Part shown: positions 1-9,018 of the stretch, one piece after another
How the letters are laid out: each line of letters starts with the position of its first letter
How positions within the stretch are numbered: position 1 is the stretch's first letter
DNA from: Streptomyces griseus
GTDB taxonomy: Bacteria; Actinomycetota; Actinomycetes; Streptomycetales; Streptomycetaceae
Direction: 5' to 3'
Length of the DNA: 64,000 bases
Assembly (NCBI RefSeq): GCF_900460065.1
Contig: NZ_UAVD01000023.1
Location: forward strand, 62,001-126,000
Program-made: the position numbers and the translations under genes
The notes under the pieces: model-generated
The model's input: the letters and a program-made list of their open reading frames with translations, nothing else
What the model was told of the DNA's origin: nothing
The model's database searches: none

Positions 1-75
1 CAGTTTGCCGACTGCGTCGAGCAGTCGTTCGGTCGCCCCGCGTACAGCTCCCAGGTCGTGCGCATGATCAATCAT
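1..75 (-). CDS. Maleylpyruvate isomerase-family protein, N-terminal fragment (cut by window edge)
   Basis: Reading the minus strand from an ATG at 75 gives 25 uninterrupted codons beginning [19 protein letters not shown], which runs off the window. This N-terminus resembles the DinB-like, mycothiol-dependent maleylpyruvate isomerase family common in Streptomyces (TIGR03083-type, recalled from memory). Only the first helix is visible, so no catalytic residue can be checked. The gene diverges from uvrA across about 175 bp, which must hold both promoters. The family call is an inference from a short fragment; the reading frame itself looks real. Confidence 0.6.
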   Translation of the reverse strand, partial: MIDHAHDLGAVRGATERLLDAVGKL

Positions 76-250
76 GCGGTCGAGCCTAGCTCCGCCACTC
101 ATTCGGGTGAAGGAGTCCGAGGCCGGCCGTAAATCGAATGTGCGTGCTATACGCTCGGAATCGAAAGCTTCTTACACCGCTGTGGCGCCCCCCATACCCT
201 GGGAGAGGGGCTCAGTTCCCCCGCTTCTCTCTAGAAAGGTGCGGACCGGC

Positions 251-3200
251 GTGGCCGACCGTCTCATCGTCCGTGGCGCGCGCGAGCACAACCTGAAGAA
301 CGTCTCGCTCGACCTGCCCCGCGACTCCCTCATCGTCTTCACCGGGCTCTCCGGATCGGGCAAGTCGTCCCTCGCGTTCGACACGATCTTCGCCGAGGGG
401 CAGCGCCGCTACGTCGAGTCGCTCTCCTCGTACGCCCGCCAGTTCCTCGGCCAGATGGACAAGCCGGACGTCGACTTCATCGAAGGTCTGTCCCCGGCCG
501 TCTCCATCGACCAGAAGTCGACCTCGCGCAACCCGCGCTCGACGGTCGGCACCATCACCGAGGTCTACGACTACCTCCGGCTGCTCTTCGCCAGGATCGG
601 CAAGCCGCACTGCCCCGAGTGCCATCGCCCCATCTCCCGCCAGTCGCCGCAGGCCATCGTCGACAAGGTCCTCGGCCTGCCGGAGGGCAGCCGCTTCCAG
701 GTCCTCTCGCCGCTGGTGCGCGAGCGCAAGGGCGAGTTCGTCGACCTCTTCGCCGACCTCCAGACCAAGGGCTACAGCCGGGCCAGGGTCGACGGCACCA
801 CCATCCAGCTCGCCGAGCCGCCCACGCTCAAGAAGCAGGAGAAGCACACCATCGAGGTGGTCATCGACCGCCTCACCGTCAAGGACAGCGCCAAGCGCCG
901 GCTGACCGACTCGGTCGAGACCGCGCTCGGCCTCTCCGGCGGCATGGTCGTGCTCGACTTCGTCGACCTCCCCGAGGACGACCCCGAGCGCGAGCGGATG
1001 TTCTCCGAGCACCTCTACTGCCCGTACGACGACCTCTCCTTCGAGGAGCTGGAGCCGCGCTCCTTCTCCTTCAACTCGCCCTTCGGCGCCTGCCCCGACT
1101 GCACCGGCATCGGCACGCGCATGGAGGTCGACCCGGAGCTGATCGTCCCGGACGAGGAGAAGTCCCTCGACGAGGGCGCGATCCACCCCTGGTCCCACGG
1201 CCACACCAAGGAGTACTTCGGCCGCCTGATCGGCGCGCTCTCCGAAGCCCTCGGCTTCCGTACGGACATCCCCTGGGCCGGGCTGCCGCAGCGGGCCAAG
1301 AAGGCCCTCCTCTTCGGCCACAAGATCCAGACCGAGGTCCGCTACCGCAACCGCTACGGGCGCGAGCGCGCCTACACCACCCCCGCCTTCGAGGGCGCGG
1401 TGCAGTTCGTCAAGAGGCGCCACACCGAGGCCGAGAGCGACTCCAGCCGGGAGCGCTTCGAGGGCTACATGCGCGAGGTGCCCTGCCCCACCTGCGAGGG
1501 CACCCGGCTGAAGCCGATCGTGCTCGCGGTGACGGTGATGGAGAAGTCCATCGCGGAGGTCTCCGCGATGTCGATCAGCGAGTGCGCCGAATTCCTCGGC
1601 CGCCTCAAGCTGAACGCCCGCGACAAGAAGATCGCCGAGCGGGTGCTCAAGGAGGTCAACGAGCGGCTGAGGTTCCTCGTCGACGTCGGCCTGGACTACC
1701 TGTCGCTGAACCGCGCGGCCGGCACCCTGTCCGGCGGCGAGGCCCAGCGCATCCGGCTGGCCACCCAGATCGGCTCCGGCCTGGTCGGCGTGCTGTACGT
1801 CCTGGACGAGCCGTCCATCGGCCTGCACCAGCGCGACAACCACCGCCTCATCGAGACCCTGGTCCGACTCCGCGACATGGGCAACACGCTCATCGTCGTC
1901 GAGCACGACGAGGACACCATCAAGGTCGCCGACTGGGTCGTCGACATCGGCCCCGGCGCGGGTGAGCACGGCGGCAAGGTCGTCCACTCCGGCTCGCTCA
2001 AGGAGCTCCTGGCCAACAAGGAGTCCATCACCGGCCAGTATCTGTCCGGCAAGCGGTCCATCACGACCCCCGACATCCGTCGCCCGGTCGACCCGGCCCG
2101 CAGTCTCACCGTGCACGGCGCCCGGGAGAACAACCTCCAGGACATCGACGTCTCCTTCCCGCTCGGCGTCCTCACCGCCGTCACGGGCGTCTCCGGATCC
2201 GGTAAGTCGACCCTGGTCAACGACATCCTCTACACCCACCTGGCCCGCGAGCTGAACGGCGCCAAGTCGGTCCCCGGCCGTCACACCCGGGTCGACGGCG
2301 ACGACCTCGTCGACAAGGTGGTGCACGTCGACCAGTCGCCGATCGGCCGGACCCCCCGGTCCAACCCGGCCACGTACACCGGAGTCTTCGACCACGTCCG
2401 CCGGCTTTTCGCCGAGACGATGGAGGCGAAGGTGCGCGGCTATCTGCCGGGCCGCTTCTCCTTCAACGTCAAGGGCGGCCGCTGCGAGAACTGCTCCGGC
2501 GACGGCACGATCAAGATCGAGATGAACTTCCTGCCGGACGTGTACGTCCCGTGCGAGGTCTGCCACGGAGCGCGCTACAACCGGGAGACCCTGGAGGTCC
2601 ACTACAAGGGCAAGTCCATCGCCGAGGTGCTGGACATGCCGATCGAGGAGGGCCTGGAGTTCTTCGAGGCCGTCCCCACGATCGCCCGCCACCTCCGTAC
2701 GCTCAACGAGGTCGGTCTCGGCTATGTGCGGCTCGGCCAGTCCGCGCCGACCCTCTCCGGCGGCGAGGCACAGCGCGTCAAGCTGGCGAGCGAGCTCCAG
2801 AAGCGCTCCACCGGACGCACGGTCTACGTCCTGGACGAGCCGACCACCGGTCTGCACTTCGAGGACATCAGCAAGCTGATCACCGTGCTCTCCGGCCTGG
2901 TGGACAAGGGCAACACGGTCATCGTCATCGAGCACAACCTCGATGTCATCAAGACCGCCGACTGGGTCGTCGACATGGGGCCCGAGGGCGGCAACGGCGG
3001 AGGCCTGGTGGTCGCCGAGGGGACCCCGGAGCAGGTCGCCTCGGTCCCCGCCAGCCACACCGGGAAGTTCCTCCAGGGCGTCCTGGACGCGGACCGCATC
3101 AGCGAGGCCGCGGTGCCCTCCGGGCGGGGGACGGCCCGCGGGACGGCCGCCCGCAAGACCGCCCCGGCGAAGAAGACGGCCGCCGCGGCCAAGAAGACGG

Positions 3201-3331
3201 CGGCCAAGAAGACGGCGGCCAAGAAGACCGCGGCGACCGGGGCGAAGGCCGCGGGAGCCAAGGCGGGCACGGCCAAGGCCGCCTCCAGGACGGCCGCCGC
3301 GAAGAAGGCCACCCGCACCCGCAAGGCCTGA
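251..3331 (+). CDS. uvrA: Excinuclease ABC subunit A (UvrA)
   Basis: UvrA is the damage-recognition ATPase of nucleotide excision repair; it loads UvrB on lesions in the cytoplasm. The 1,026-residue product carries two ABC ATPase modules: Walker [10 protein letters not shown] near residue 31 and GVSGSGKST near 646, with LSGGEAQR signatures near 494 and 835. Cys pairs of the zinc modules are CPEC near 121, CPYD/CPDC near 257-285 and CENC/CEVC near 745-770. The frame is open from 74, but GTG at 251 is preferred because AGAAAGG lies about 10 nt upstream and [15 protein letters not shown] is the usual UvrA start. The last 70 residues are an unusual Lys/Ala-rich tail with repeated AAKKT. uvrC lies 3.5 kb downstream in a separate unit. 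Confidence 0.97.
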   Translation: MADRLIVRGAREHNLKNVSLDLPRDSLIVFTGLSGSGKSSLAFDTIFAEGQRRYVESLSSYARQFLGQMDKPDVDFIEGLSPAVSIDQKSTSRNPRSTVGTITEVYDYLRLLFARIGKPHCPECHRPISRQSPQAIVDKVLGLPEGSRFQVLSPLVRERKGEFVDLFADLQTKGYSRARVDGTTIQLAEPPTLKKQEKHTIEVVIDRLTVKDSAKRRLTDSVETALGLSGGMVVLDFVDLPEDDPERERMFSEHLYCPYDDLSFEELEPRSFSFNSPFGACPDCTGIGTRMEVDPELIVPDEEKSLDEGAIHPWSHGHTKEYFGRLIGALSEALGFRTDIPWAGLPQRAKKALLFGHKIQTEVRYRNRYGRERAYTTPAFEGAVQFVKRRHTEAESDSSRERFEGYMREVPCPTCEGTRLKPIVLAVTVMEKSIAEVSAMSISECAEFLGRLKLNARDKKIAERVLKEVNERLRFLVDVGLDYLSLNRAAGTLSGGEAQRIRLATQIGSGLVGVLYVLDEPSIGLHQRDNHRLIETLVRLRDMGNTLIVVEHDEDTIKVADWVVDIGPGAGEHGGKVVHSGSLKELLANKESITGQYLSGKRSITTPDIRRPVDPARSLTVHGARENNLQDIDVSFPLGVLTAVTGVSGSGKSTLVNDILYTHLARELNGAKSVPGRHTRVDGDDLVDKVVHVDQSPIGRTPRSNPATYTGVFDHVRRLFAETMEAKVRGYLPGRFSFNVKGGRCENCSGDGTIKIEMNFLPDVYVPCEVCHGARYNRETLEVHYKGKSIAEVLDMPIEEGLEFFEAVPTIARHLRTLNEVGLGYVRLGQSAPTLSGGEAQRVKLASELQKRSTGRTVYVLDEPTTGLHFEDISKLITVLSGLVDKGNTVIVIEHNLDVIKTADWVVDMGPEGGNGGGLVVAEGTPEQVASVPASHTGKFLQGVLDADRISEAAVPSGRGTARGTAARKTAPAKKTAAAAKKTAAKKTAAKKTAATGAKAAGAKAGTAKAASRTAAAKKATRTRKA

Positions 3332-3335
3332 GCGG

Positions 3336-3372
3336 GGTCCGAGCGGTCGCCCGGCGGGCGACCGCTCGGACC
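3336..3372 (+). terminator. uvrA terminator, hairpin 1
   Basis: A perfect 17-bp inverted repeat (3336-3352 with 3356-3372) around a 3-nt loop starts 4 nt after the uvrA stop. There is no U-tract, as is usual in Streptomyces. Confidence 0.8.
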
Positions 3373-3380
3373 ATGGCCGA

Positions 3381-3418
3381 CGACGGCGGCCCCCACAGCA
3401 CGAAGGGGGCCGCCGTCG
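3381..3418 (+). terminator. uvrA terminator, hairpin 2
   Basis: A second perfect inverted repeat of 14 bp (3381-3394 with 3405-3418, 10-nt loop) follows the first by 8 bp. Two tandem strong hairpins should isolate uvrA from the Rieske gene. I see nothing gene-like in the rest of 3332-3598. Confidence 0.75.
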
Positions 3419-3598
3419 CCCGTCCGGGCAAGCGCTCCGGCCCGGTCGCAGGGCTTCCGATCCCCGCCGGTATCGTCGGTTCTGTCACCGGCGCCCGGGG
3501 CCGCCGCCCCGCCGTCCGGCGACCCGGATCCACCGTGATCCACCGAGAACGACCAGCCCCACCCCGATCCACCCCGAACAACAACCCGTGGAGTCCGC

Positions 3599-4027
3599 AT
3601 GCCCGGCCTGCCCGCCGCCCGCCGTACCGTGTTGAAGGGCGCCGCGCTCGCCGGCGCCGCCGGGCTGGGAGCGGCCGCCTGCTCCACCGATTCCAAGCTC
3701 GGCCACGCCAAGAACCCCACCCCCACCGCCCCCGTCGACCTCGGGGCCGCCTCCGAGGTGCCCGTCGGCGGGGCCAAGCTCTACCGCGAGCAGCGCGTGG
3801 TCGTCGTCTGCCCGGCGAAGGGCGAGTACAAGGCGTTCAGCGCCCAGTGCACCCACGGCGGCTGCGTCCTGGACAAGGTCGAGGGCACCGAGGGCCACTG
3901 CCCCTGCCACGGCAGCCGCTTCGACATGACCACCGGCAAGCCGGTGAAGGGCCCGGCCACCGTGCCGCTCCCCGCCGTCCCGGTCACCGCCGAGGGCGGA
4001 AAGCTGGTCGCGGGCCCCGACGCCTGA
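3599..4027 (+). CDS. Tat-exported Rieske [2Fe-2S] lipoprotein
   Basis: The 142-residue product is a membrane-anchored, extracytoplasmic Rieske-type iron-sulfur protein, presumably an electron-transfer partner. The N-terminus has a twin-arginine signal (RR at 8-9) and ends in a lipobox with Cys28, so it should be exported folded and lipidated. The Rieske motif is complete: C84-x-H86 and C101-x2-H104 as cluster ligands, with C89 and C103 placed for the usual disulfide. It lacks the transmembrane and hinge parts of a bc1 Rieske subunit. It stands alone between the uvrA terminators and a convergent regulator gene, and its redox partner is not evident nearby. Confidence 0.9.
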   Translation: MPGLPAARRTVLKGAALAGAAGLGAAACSTDSKLGHAKNPTPTAPVDLGAASEVPVGGAKLYREQRVVVVCPAKGEYKAFSAQCTHGGCVLDKVEGTEGHCPCHGSRFDMTTGKPVKGPATVPLPAVPVTAEGGKLVAGPDA

Positions 4028-4050
4028 AGGCCGGGCGTCGCGCCGAGGCC

Positions 4051-4977
4051 TCACTCCCAGTCCCAGTCGACCCCGATCAGGCCGGGCCGCACGCTCTCCT
4101 CCACCAGGTGCACGGTCCGGTGCCGGCCGGTCAGCGTGAGGTCCTCGCGAGCCCCGCGCGCCGCCCCCGCCGACGCCTGGGCGAACCGGCGGCACCGCAC
4201 CGGGAGCGCCGCCTCGTCGAAGCCGACCTGGAGCACGTACTGCCCGCCCCCGAAAGTGAAGCCGCGCACGTACTCCCCGCTTGCCCCGCCCGTACCGTCG
4301 TCGAAGCCGTAGCCGAAGAGATATGTCTCACCGGACCGCAACCGGGTGTCGAACAGCAGCTCCGCCACCAGCACCCCCGCGTCCAGGTCCCAGCGGACCC
4401 GGCCCGTCCGGCAGTTCTCCAGGGCCCGCACCGCGATCCGCGACGGGTCGCAGCCGGGGTCGCCCCGGTGGACCGCGAGATAGCGGTCGACGCCGTCCCG
4501 GTGGGCGCGCACCACGTGCTGCGACGTGCGGCCCGCCAGCTCGCGCCGCGCCCCGATCCGCACCCGCTCCTGGTGCCCGACGGTGTGCAGACCGCCGTCC
4601 ACGGGTGACTCCATCGCCGCCAGGAGCCGCTCCACCGAGCCCGACGCCTCCATGAGCGACCGGTAGGAACGCCCCGCCGGACGGTCCCCGTCCGCCGGTG
4701 CGTCACCGTCGCGCAGCAGCCGCAGCAGGGAGTCGTCCGGCAGCGCGAGCACCTCCTCCAGCGCCCGGACGGCACGCAACGACTCGGCCCGCCGGGGCCG
4801 GCGCACCCCCTGCTGCCAGTAACTGAGGCTCGTCACACCCAGCTTGACGCCCCGGTGCGCCAGGTGGTGCTGCACGCGCTGGAGCGGCAACCCGCGCACC
4901 GACAGGGCGGTGCGCAACGCCAGATGGAACGGTCCGGTCCGCAGCACCTGCGCCAGTTCGGTCTCGGTCTGCCGCAT
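4051..4977 (-). CDS. Cytoplasmic HTH (XRE-like) regulator with C-terminal sensor-like region
   Basis: The 308-residue protein begins MRQTETELAQVLRTGPFH. An N-terminal XRE-like segment (residues about 20-55, ending VTSLSYWQQGVRRPRR) is followed by about 240 residues of a Streptomyces-type domain I cannot name. The frame extends to a GTG at 5001, but ATG at 4977 is chosen because GGAGG sits 6 nt upstream of it and the GTG has no Shine-Dalgarno. The gene diverges from the secreted protease pair at 5205-6732, with GTTCAC-containing palindromes and repeats between them. This suggests it controls itself and the protease. It shows no signal peptide or membrane segment. Confidence 0.8.
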   Translation of the reverse strand: MRQTETELAQVLRTGPFHLALRTALSVRGLPLQRVQHHLAHRGVKLGVTSLSYWQQGVRRPRRAESLRAVRALEEVLALPDDSLLRLLRDGDAPADGDRPAGRSYRSLMEASGSVERLLAAMESPVDGGLHTVGHQERVRIGARRELAGRTSQHVVRAHRDGVDRYLAVHRGDPGCDPSRIAVRALENCRTGRVRWDLDAGVLVAELLFDTRLRSGETYLFGYGFDDGTGGASGEYVRGFTFGGGQYVLQVGFDEAALPVRCRRFAQASAGAARGAREDLTLTGRHRTVHLVEESVRPGLIGVDWDWE

Positions 4978-4989
4978 GGCGGGCCTCCG

Positions 4990-5090
4990 GTGAACGTTCA
5001 CGTGGGGAGTGGCGACACCGGCCCCCGGGCGACGTGGGGGAGCAGGTGACCGGGACAGGGCCGTTCACACGGACGCCGTGCCGTTCACAC
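4990..5090. promoter_or_regulatory. GTTCAC palindrome and direct repeats between the HTH regulator and C70 protease
   Basis: GTGAACGTTCAC is a perfect 12-bp palindrome at 4990-5001, just upstream of the regulator's ribosome binding site. CCGTTCACAC occurs twice more, at 5061-5070 and 5081-5090, exactly 20 bp apart and so on the same helix face. All share GTTCAC. A weak protease promoter (TTGACC 5118-5123, GATGCT 5141-5146, 17-bp spacer) lies next to them. Operator function for the adjacent regulator is inferred. Confidence 0.5.
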
Positions 5091-5204
5091 CGCGATGTCA
5101 CCTCGCATTGAAGCGTGTTGACCTGCTCCGGACAACGCCGGATGCTCATCGTCAGCGTCCGGACGCGCTCCTCCGATCCCCACCCCCGCATTGGGAGGAA
5201 CGCC

Positions 5205-5813
5205 ATGCGCAACCGAAGAGTCCGGCCCGGAAGGTTCTCGTTCACCGCCCTCCTGGCCGCCGTCCTGCTCGCCGTCCCCGCGGGCACCGCCACCGCCGCC
5301 CAGTCCCCGGTCGGGGCGGGCTCCACCGTCGCCGCCGCCCAGCGGCTCAACATCACCATGCAGGCGCAGCAGCAGACCAACTGGTGCTGGGCCGCCGGCG
5401 GCAACACCATCGCCGCCTGGTTCGGCCGCAACTACTCCCAGAACCAGTTCTGCAACGCCGCCTTCAACCGAGGCCAGAACTCCCAGTGCCCCAACGCGCA
5501 GGCCACCCTCGGCAACGTCCAGACCGGACTGTCCTGGGCCGGGGTCAGGCCCGGAAGCTATGTCACCGGCTGGCTGCGCTACCCGACCGTGCAGGCCGAG
5601 ATATCCGCCCAGCGCCCCATCGAGACCCGCATCCAGTGGTCGTCCGGCGGCGGCCACATGCACGTCATCTACGGGTACGACGACGCCAACAGCTGGGTCT
5701 ACTGGGGCGACCCCTGGCCCTCCAGCGACCGCTACAACTGGGCCTCCCACGCCTGGTACGTCAACAACAACGAGTTCTCCTGGACCCACTCGCTCTACCG
5801 GATCGGGGCGTGA
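5205..5813 (+). CDS. Secreted papain-like cysteine protease (C70/AvrRpt2-like)
   Basis: The product has 202 residues. The start ATG at 5205 follows GGGAGG by about 6 nt. A Sec signal peptide (RNRRVRPGR, then a hydrophobic core ending AGTATAA) precedes a mature protein of about 165 residues. QQQTNWCWAA is the catalytic-Cys motif of papain-like C70 proteases and GGGHMHVIYGYDD carries the candidate catalytic His; an Asn/Asp follows in the WGDPW region. The protein is small for a papain fold and has no obvious propeptide. The next gene starts 4 nt after its stop, so the two are probably co-expressed and act together outside the cell. AvrRpt2-like relatives are known as effectors, but a saprophyte role such as peptide processing is equally possible. 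Confidence 0.85.
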   Translation: MRNRRVRPGRFSFTALLAAVLLAVPAGTATAAQSPVGAGSTVAAAQRLNITMQAQQQTNWCWAAGGNTIAAWFGRNYSQNQFCNAAFNRGQNSQCPNAQATLGNVQTGLSWAGVRPGSYVTGWLRYPTVQAEISAQRPIETRIQWSSGGGHMHVIYGYDDANSWVYWGDPWPSSDRYNWASHAWYVNNNEFSWTHSLYRIGA

Positions 5814-5817
5814 GGTC

Positions 5818-6732
5818 ATGAACTCCACCACCCGGCGCATCGCCGTCGCCACCGCCCTCACCGGCGCCGCCCTGTTCACCGCAGCGGCTCCCGCCCTCGC
5901 CGACGACGGCCGGGCGGCCCCGCCGAAAGCGACCGCCGCCACCCTGGAAGCGGCCCACGAGGCCGCCACCGAGCCCGCGACCCTGGACACCCTCTCCCGG
6001 TTCTTCGCCCGCGAGGGCGCGGTGAGCAGGGCCGCGAGCGCACCCCGTATCGAGGGGAAGGCCGTTCCCGTCCGCACGCTCTCCGCCGCCTTCGTCGCCG
6101 GAAAGCCCGGGGCCGCCCCGAGCACCCTGGACTACCTGGCCAGCACCGCCGTCTCCTCCGACGGGCAGAAGGCCTCCCTGTGGACCGTCCCCGGGACGGC
6201 CGGGGGCGACCGGTGGCAGGTGGTGAACATCGCCACCGGCGACGACGAGGCCCGCTACACCGCACAGGGCGCCCGCGCGCTCCCCGGCGGCACCGTGTTC
6301 CGCGAACCCCAGATCGACGCCTGGTACGTCCACGACGGCTCCCGGGTCCTCCCGCTGGACGAGGACGCCAAGACCGCCGTGGGAGCGAAGGGCACCACGC
6401 TCGACGCCTACCGGACCCGGGTGAAGGAGGCGTACGGCGACAAGCTGCCCGGCTCCGGCTACGCCCGCTCCGGCAAGGCGGGCGGCTACGGCCCCGAAGC
6501 GGTCACCGGCGGGGAAGCCCCGGCTGCCGCTCCCGGCCCGGTCGGCGGCCCGGCCCCGGACACCGCGGGGAGCCCCGCGCCCGCCGGCACGGCGTCCGGT
6601 TCGCCGGACACGGCCCTGACCGCCGTGTCCACGACCGCCGGGGCCGGGGCGCTGCTCGCCCTGGCCCTGGGCGGGGCCGCCGCCCTGCGCCGCCGCAGCC
6701 GTGCCGGGCGATCCCCGGCCGCGGACGCCTGA
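5818..6732 (+). CDS. Exported protein of unknown function with C-terminal membrane anchor, partner of the C70 protease
   Basis: The 304-residue product starts 4 nt after the protease stop. It has a signal peptide (MNSTTRRIAVATALTG, cleavage near APALAD), a central globular part of about 190 residues rich in Ala/Asp/Gly with Trp-containing segments (SLWTVPG, DAWYVHD), a Pro/Ala/Gly linker, one C-terminal hydrophobic helix and a basic tail (LRRRSRAGR). That tail is typical of a wall- or membrane-anchored surface protein, but there is no LPXTG-type sortase signal. I do not recognise the family. Co-transcription suggests a chaperone, inhibitor, anchor or substrate of the protease. Confidence 0.85.
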   Translation: MNSTTRRIAVATALTGAALFTAAAPALADDGRAAPPKATAATLEAAHEAATEPATLDTLSRFFAREGAVSRAASAPRIEGKAVPVRTLSAAFVAGKPGAAPSTLDYLASTAVSSDGQKASLWTVPGTAGGDRWQVVNIATGDDEARYTAQGARALPGGTVFREPQIDAWYVHDGSRVLPLDEDAKTAVGAKGTTLDAYRTRVKEAYGDKLPGSGYARSGKAGGYGPEAVTGGEAPAAAPGPVGGPAPDTAGSPAPAGTASGSPDTALTAVSTTAGAGALLALALGGAAALRRRSRAGRSPAADA

Positions 6733-6757
6733 GCGGCGGCTCCACCGGCCCACGGGC

Positions 6758-6802
6758 CCGCGCTCCGGGGTGCGAAACACCCCACGGCACCCCGGAGCGC
6801 GG
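6758..6802 (+). terminator. Terminator after the protease pair
   Basis: A perfect 16-bp inverted repeat (6758-6773 with 6787-6802, 13-nt loop) lies 25 nt after the stop and before the uvrC promoter. Confidence 0.8.
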
Positions 6803-6851
6803 CACCGCCCCCGGCCACACCCGAGGACGACGCGCTGTCACCGCCCGCAAG

Positions 6852-6857
6852 TAGGGT
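6852..6857 (+). promoter_or_regulatory. Candidate uvrC -10 (TAGGGT), probable leaderless start
   Basis: TAGGGT ends 7 nt before the uvrC ATG at 6865, so the transcript could begin at or next to the start codon. No Shine-Dalgarno is present and no convincing -35 was found. Confidence 0.4.
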
Positions 6858-6864
6858 GTGAGAC

Positions 6865-9018
6865 ATGGCAGACCCCTCCAGCTACCGCCCCAAGCCGGGA
6901 CAGATCCCCGACTCCCCGGGGGTCTACAAATTCCGCGACGAGCACCGCCGGGTGATCTACGTCGGGAAGGCCAAGAACCTGCGCCAACGCGTGGCCAACT
7001 ACTTCCAGGACCTGGCGAACCTCCATCCGCGCACGCGCACGATGGTCACCACCGCCGCCTCCGTCGAGTGGACGGTCGTCTCCACCGAGGTCGAGGCGCT
7101 CCAGCTGGAGTATTCCTGGATCAAGGAGTTCGACCCCCGGTTCAACGTCAAGTACCGGGACGACAAGAGCTATCCCTATCTCGCGGTCACGCTCAACGAG
7201 GAGTTCCCCCGCGTCCAGGTGATGCGCGGCGCCAAGAAGAAGGGCGTGCGCTACTTCGGCCCGTACGGCCATGCCTGGGCGATCCGCGAGACCGTGGACC
7301 TGATGCTCCGCGTCTTCCCCGTCCGCACCTGCTCCGCCGGGGTCTTCAAGAACGCCGCCCGCACCGGCCGCCCCTGCCTGCTGGGCTACATCGGCAAGTG
7401 CTCGGCCCCCTGCGTCGGCCGGGTCACCCCCGAGGAACACCGGGAGCTGGCCGAGGACTTCTGCGACTTCATGGCCGGCCGCACGGGCACCTACATCCGC
7501 CGCCTGGAGAAGGACATGATGCAGGCGGCGGAGGAGATGGAGTACGAGCGGGCCGCCCGCCTCCGCGACGACGCCGAGGCCCTCAAGCGGGCCATGGAGA
7601 AGAGTGCCGTCGTCCTCGCCGACGCCACCGACGCCGACCTCATCGCCGTCGCCGAGGACGAGCTGGAGGCCGCCCTCCAGATCTTCCACGTGCGCGGCGG
7701 CCGGGTGCGCGGCCAGCGCGGCTGGGTCACCGACAAGGTCGAGGCGGTCGACACCTCCGGCCTCGTCGAGCACGCCCTCCAGCAGCTGTACGGGGAGGAG
7801 CGCGGCGACGCCGTCCCCAAGGAGGTCCTGGTCCCCGCCCTGCCCGAGGACCCCGAGGCGGTCTCCCAGTGGCTCGCCGATCGCCGGGGCTCCCAGGTCA
7901 GCCTGCGCATCCCGCAGCGCGGCGACAAGAAGGACCTCATGGCCACCGTCCAGCGCAACGCCCAGCAGGCGCTCGGGCTGCACAAGACCAAGCGCGCCTC
8001 CGACCTGACCACCCGCTCCCGGGCCCTGGAGGAGATCGCCGAGGCGCTGGGCCTGGACACCGCCCCGCTGCGCATCGAGTGCTACGACATCTCCCACCTC
8101 CAGGGCGACGACGTGGTGGCCTCCATGGTCGTCTTCGAGGACGGCCTCGCCCGCAAGAGCGAGTACCGCCGCTTCCAGATCAAGGGCTTCGAGGGCCAGG
8201 ACGACGTCCGCTCGATGCACGAGGTGATCGGCCGCCGCTTCAAGCGCTACCTCCAGGACAAGGAGCGCACGGGGGAGTGGGAGGAGGCGCCGGAGGCCGC
8301 CCCCGGCTCTGCTTCCGTGCACGCCTCCGCCACCGGCCCGGCCGCCACCGGTCAAGCCACCGCGGGCCCGGCCGCCATGGGTCAAGCCGCCGCGGGCCCG
8401 GTCTCCACCGGTCCGGCCGCCACCGGCCCCGTCCCCGCCCCGGAGCTCACCGCCGCCTCCCCGGACGACGAGCCCGAGCCCCGGGAGGACGACGGCCGCC
8501 CCAAGCGGTTCGCCTACCCGCCGCAGCTCGTCGTCGTCGACGGCGGGCAGCCCCAGGTCGCCGCCGCCCGGCGTGCCCTGGACGAGCTGGGCATCGACGA
8601 CATCGCCGTCTGCGGCCTCGCCAAGCGCCTGGAGGAGGTCTGGCTCCCCGACGACGACGACCCCGTCGTCCTGCCGCGCTCCAGCGAGGGCCTCTACCTC
8701 CTCCAGCGCGTCCGGGACGAGGCCCACCGCTTCGCCATCACCTACCAGCGCGCCAAGCGCGCCAAGCGCATCCGCTCCAGCCCCCTCGACGACGTGACCG
8801 GCCTCGGCGAGACCCGGAAGCAGGCGCTGATCAAGCATTTCGGCTCGGTGAAGAAGCTCCGGCAAGCGACAATCGACGAGATCTGCGAGGTCCCCGGGAT
8901 AGGGCGAAGGACGGCGGAATCGGTGGTCGCCGCCCTCGCCACGACCGCTCCCGCGGCACCTGCCGTGAACACGGCCACAGGAGAGATCATTGAAGAGGAC
9001 GACGGGGGCAGCTCATGA
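6865..9018 (+). CDS. uvrC: Excinuclease ABC subunit C (UvrC)
   Basis: UvrC is the dual-incision nuclease of nucleotide excision repair and works with UvrAB. The 717-residue protein has the GIY-YIG domain ([17 protein letters not shown], residues about 12-95), a UVR motif ([14 protein letters not shown], about 222-237), the RNase H-like endonuclease domain ([24 protein letters not shown]) and a C-terminal HhH2 pair ([18 protein letters not shown]). Between the UVR/RNase H parts, residues about 480-545 form an Ala/Gly/Pro/Thr insertion encoded in part by a 30-bp tandem repeat. The stop overlaps the next start (ATGA), making uvrC the first gene of an operon with rapZ, yvcK and whiA. Confidence 0.97.
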   Translation: MADPSSYRPKPGQIPDSPGVYKFRDEHRRVIYVGKAKNLRQRVANYFQDLANLHPRTRTMVTTAASVEWTVVSTEVEALQLEYSWIKEFDPRFNVKYRDDKSYPYLAVTLNEEFPRVQVMRGAKKKGVRYFGPYGHAWAIRETVDLMLRVFPVRTCSAGVFKNAARTGRPCLLGYIGKCSAPCVGRVTPEEHRELAEDFCDFMAGRTGTYIRRLEKDMMQAAEEMEYERAARLRDDAEALKRAMEKSAVVLADATDADLIAVAEDELEAALQIFHVRGGRVRGQRGWVTDKVEAVDTSGLVEHALQQLYGEERGDAVPKEVLVPALPEDPEAVSQWLADRRGSQVSLRIPQRGDKKDLMATVQRNAQQALGLHKTKRASDLTTRSRALEEIAEALGLDTAPLRIECYDISHLQGDDVVASMVVFEDGLARKSEYRRFQIKGFEGQDDVRSMHEVIGRRFKRYLQDKERTGEWEEAPEAAPGSASVHASATGPAATGQATAGPAAMGQAAAGPVSTGPAATGPVPAPELTAASPDDEPEPREDDGRPKRFAYPPQLVVVDGGQPQVAAARRALDELGIDDIAVCGLAKRLEEVWLPDDDDPVVLPRSSEGLYLLQRVRDEAHRFAITYQRAKRAKRIRSSPLDDVTGLGETRKQALIKHFGSVKKLRQATIDEICEVPGIGRRTAESVVAALATTAPAAPAVNTATGEIIEEDDGGSS
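8335..8424 (+). repeat. Three tandem 30-bp units inside uvrC
   Basis: Units start at 8335, 8365 and 8395. The first two differ at only a few positions; the third is diverged. They encode decapeptides [20 protein letters not shown] and [10 protein letters not shown] in the uvrC insertion, in frame. A count difference between strains would be expected if the array is unstable. Confidence 0.85.

Noticed and set aside
76..250. LexA/SOS box upstream of uvrA
   Set aside because: I looked for GAAC-N4-GTTC-like palindromes between the divergent genes and found none.
212..3058. 948-codon open frame on the minus strand across uvrA
   Set aside because: Long antisense frames are expected in GC-rich DNA. 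Its low-complexity Leu/Val/Asp/Gly product mirrors the uvrA codons, and uvrA has full domain support.
2551..4608. 685-codon plus-strand frame spanning the uvrA end and the Rieske gene
   Set aside because: It crosses two perfect terminators and two well-supported genes in other frames, and its product is Arg/Gly/Pro low complexity.
6838..8865. 675-codon minus-strand frame opposite uvrC
   Set aside because: Shadow of uvrC; composition is biased and repetitive and no domain is visible.
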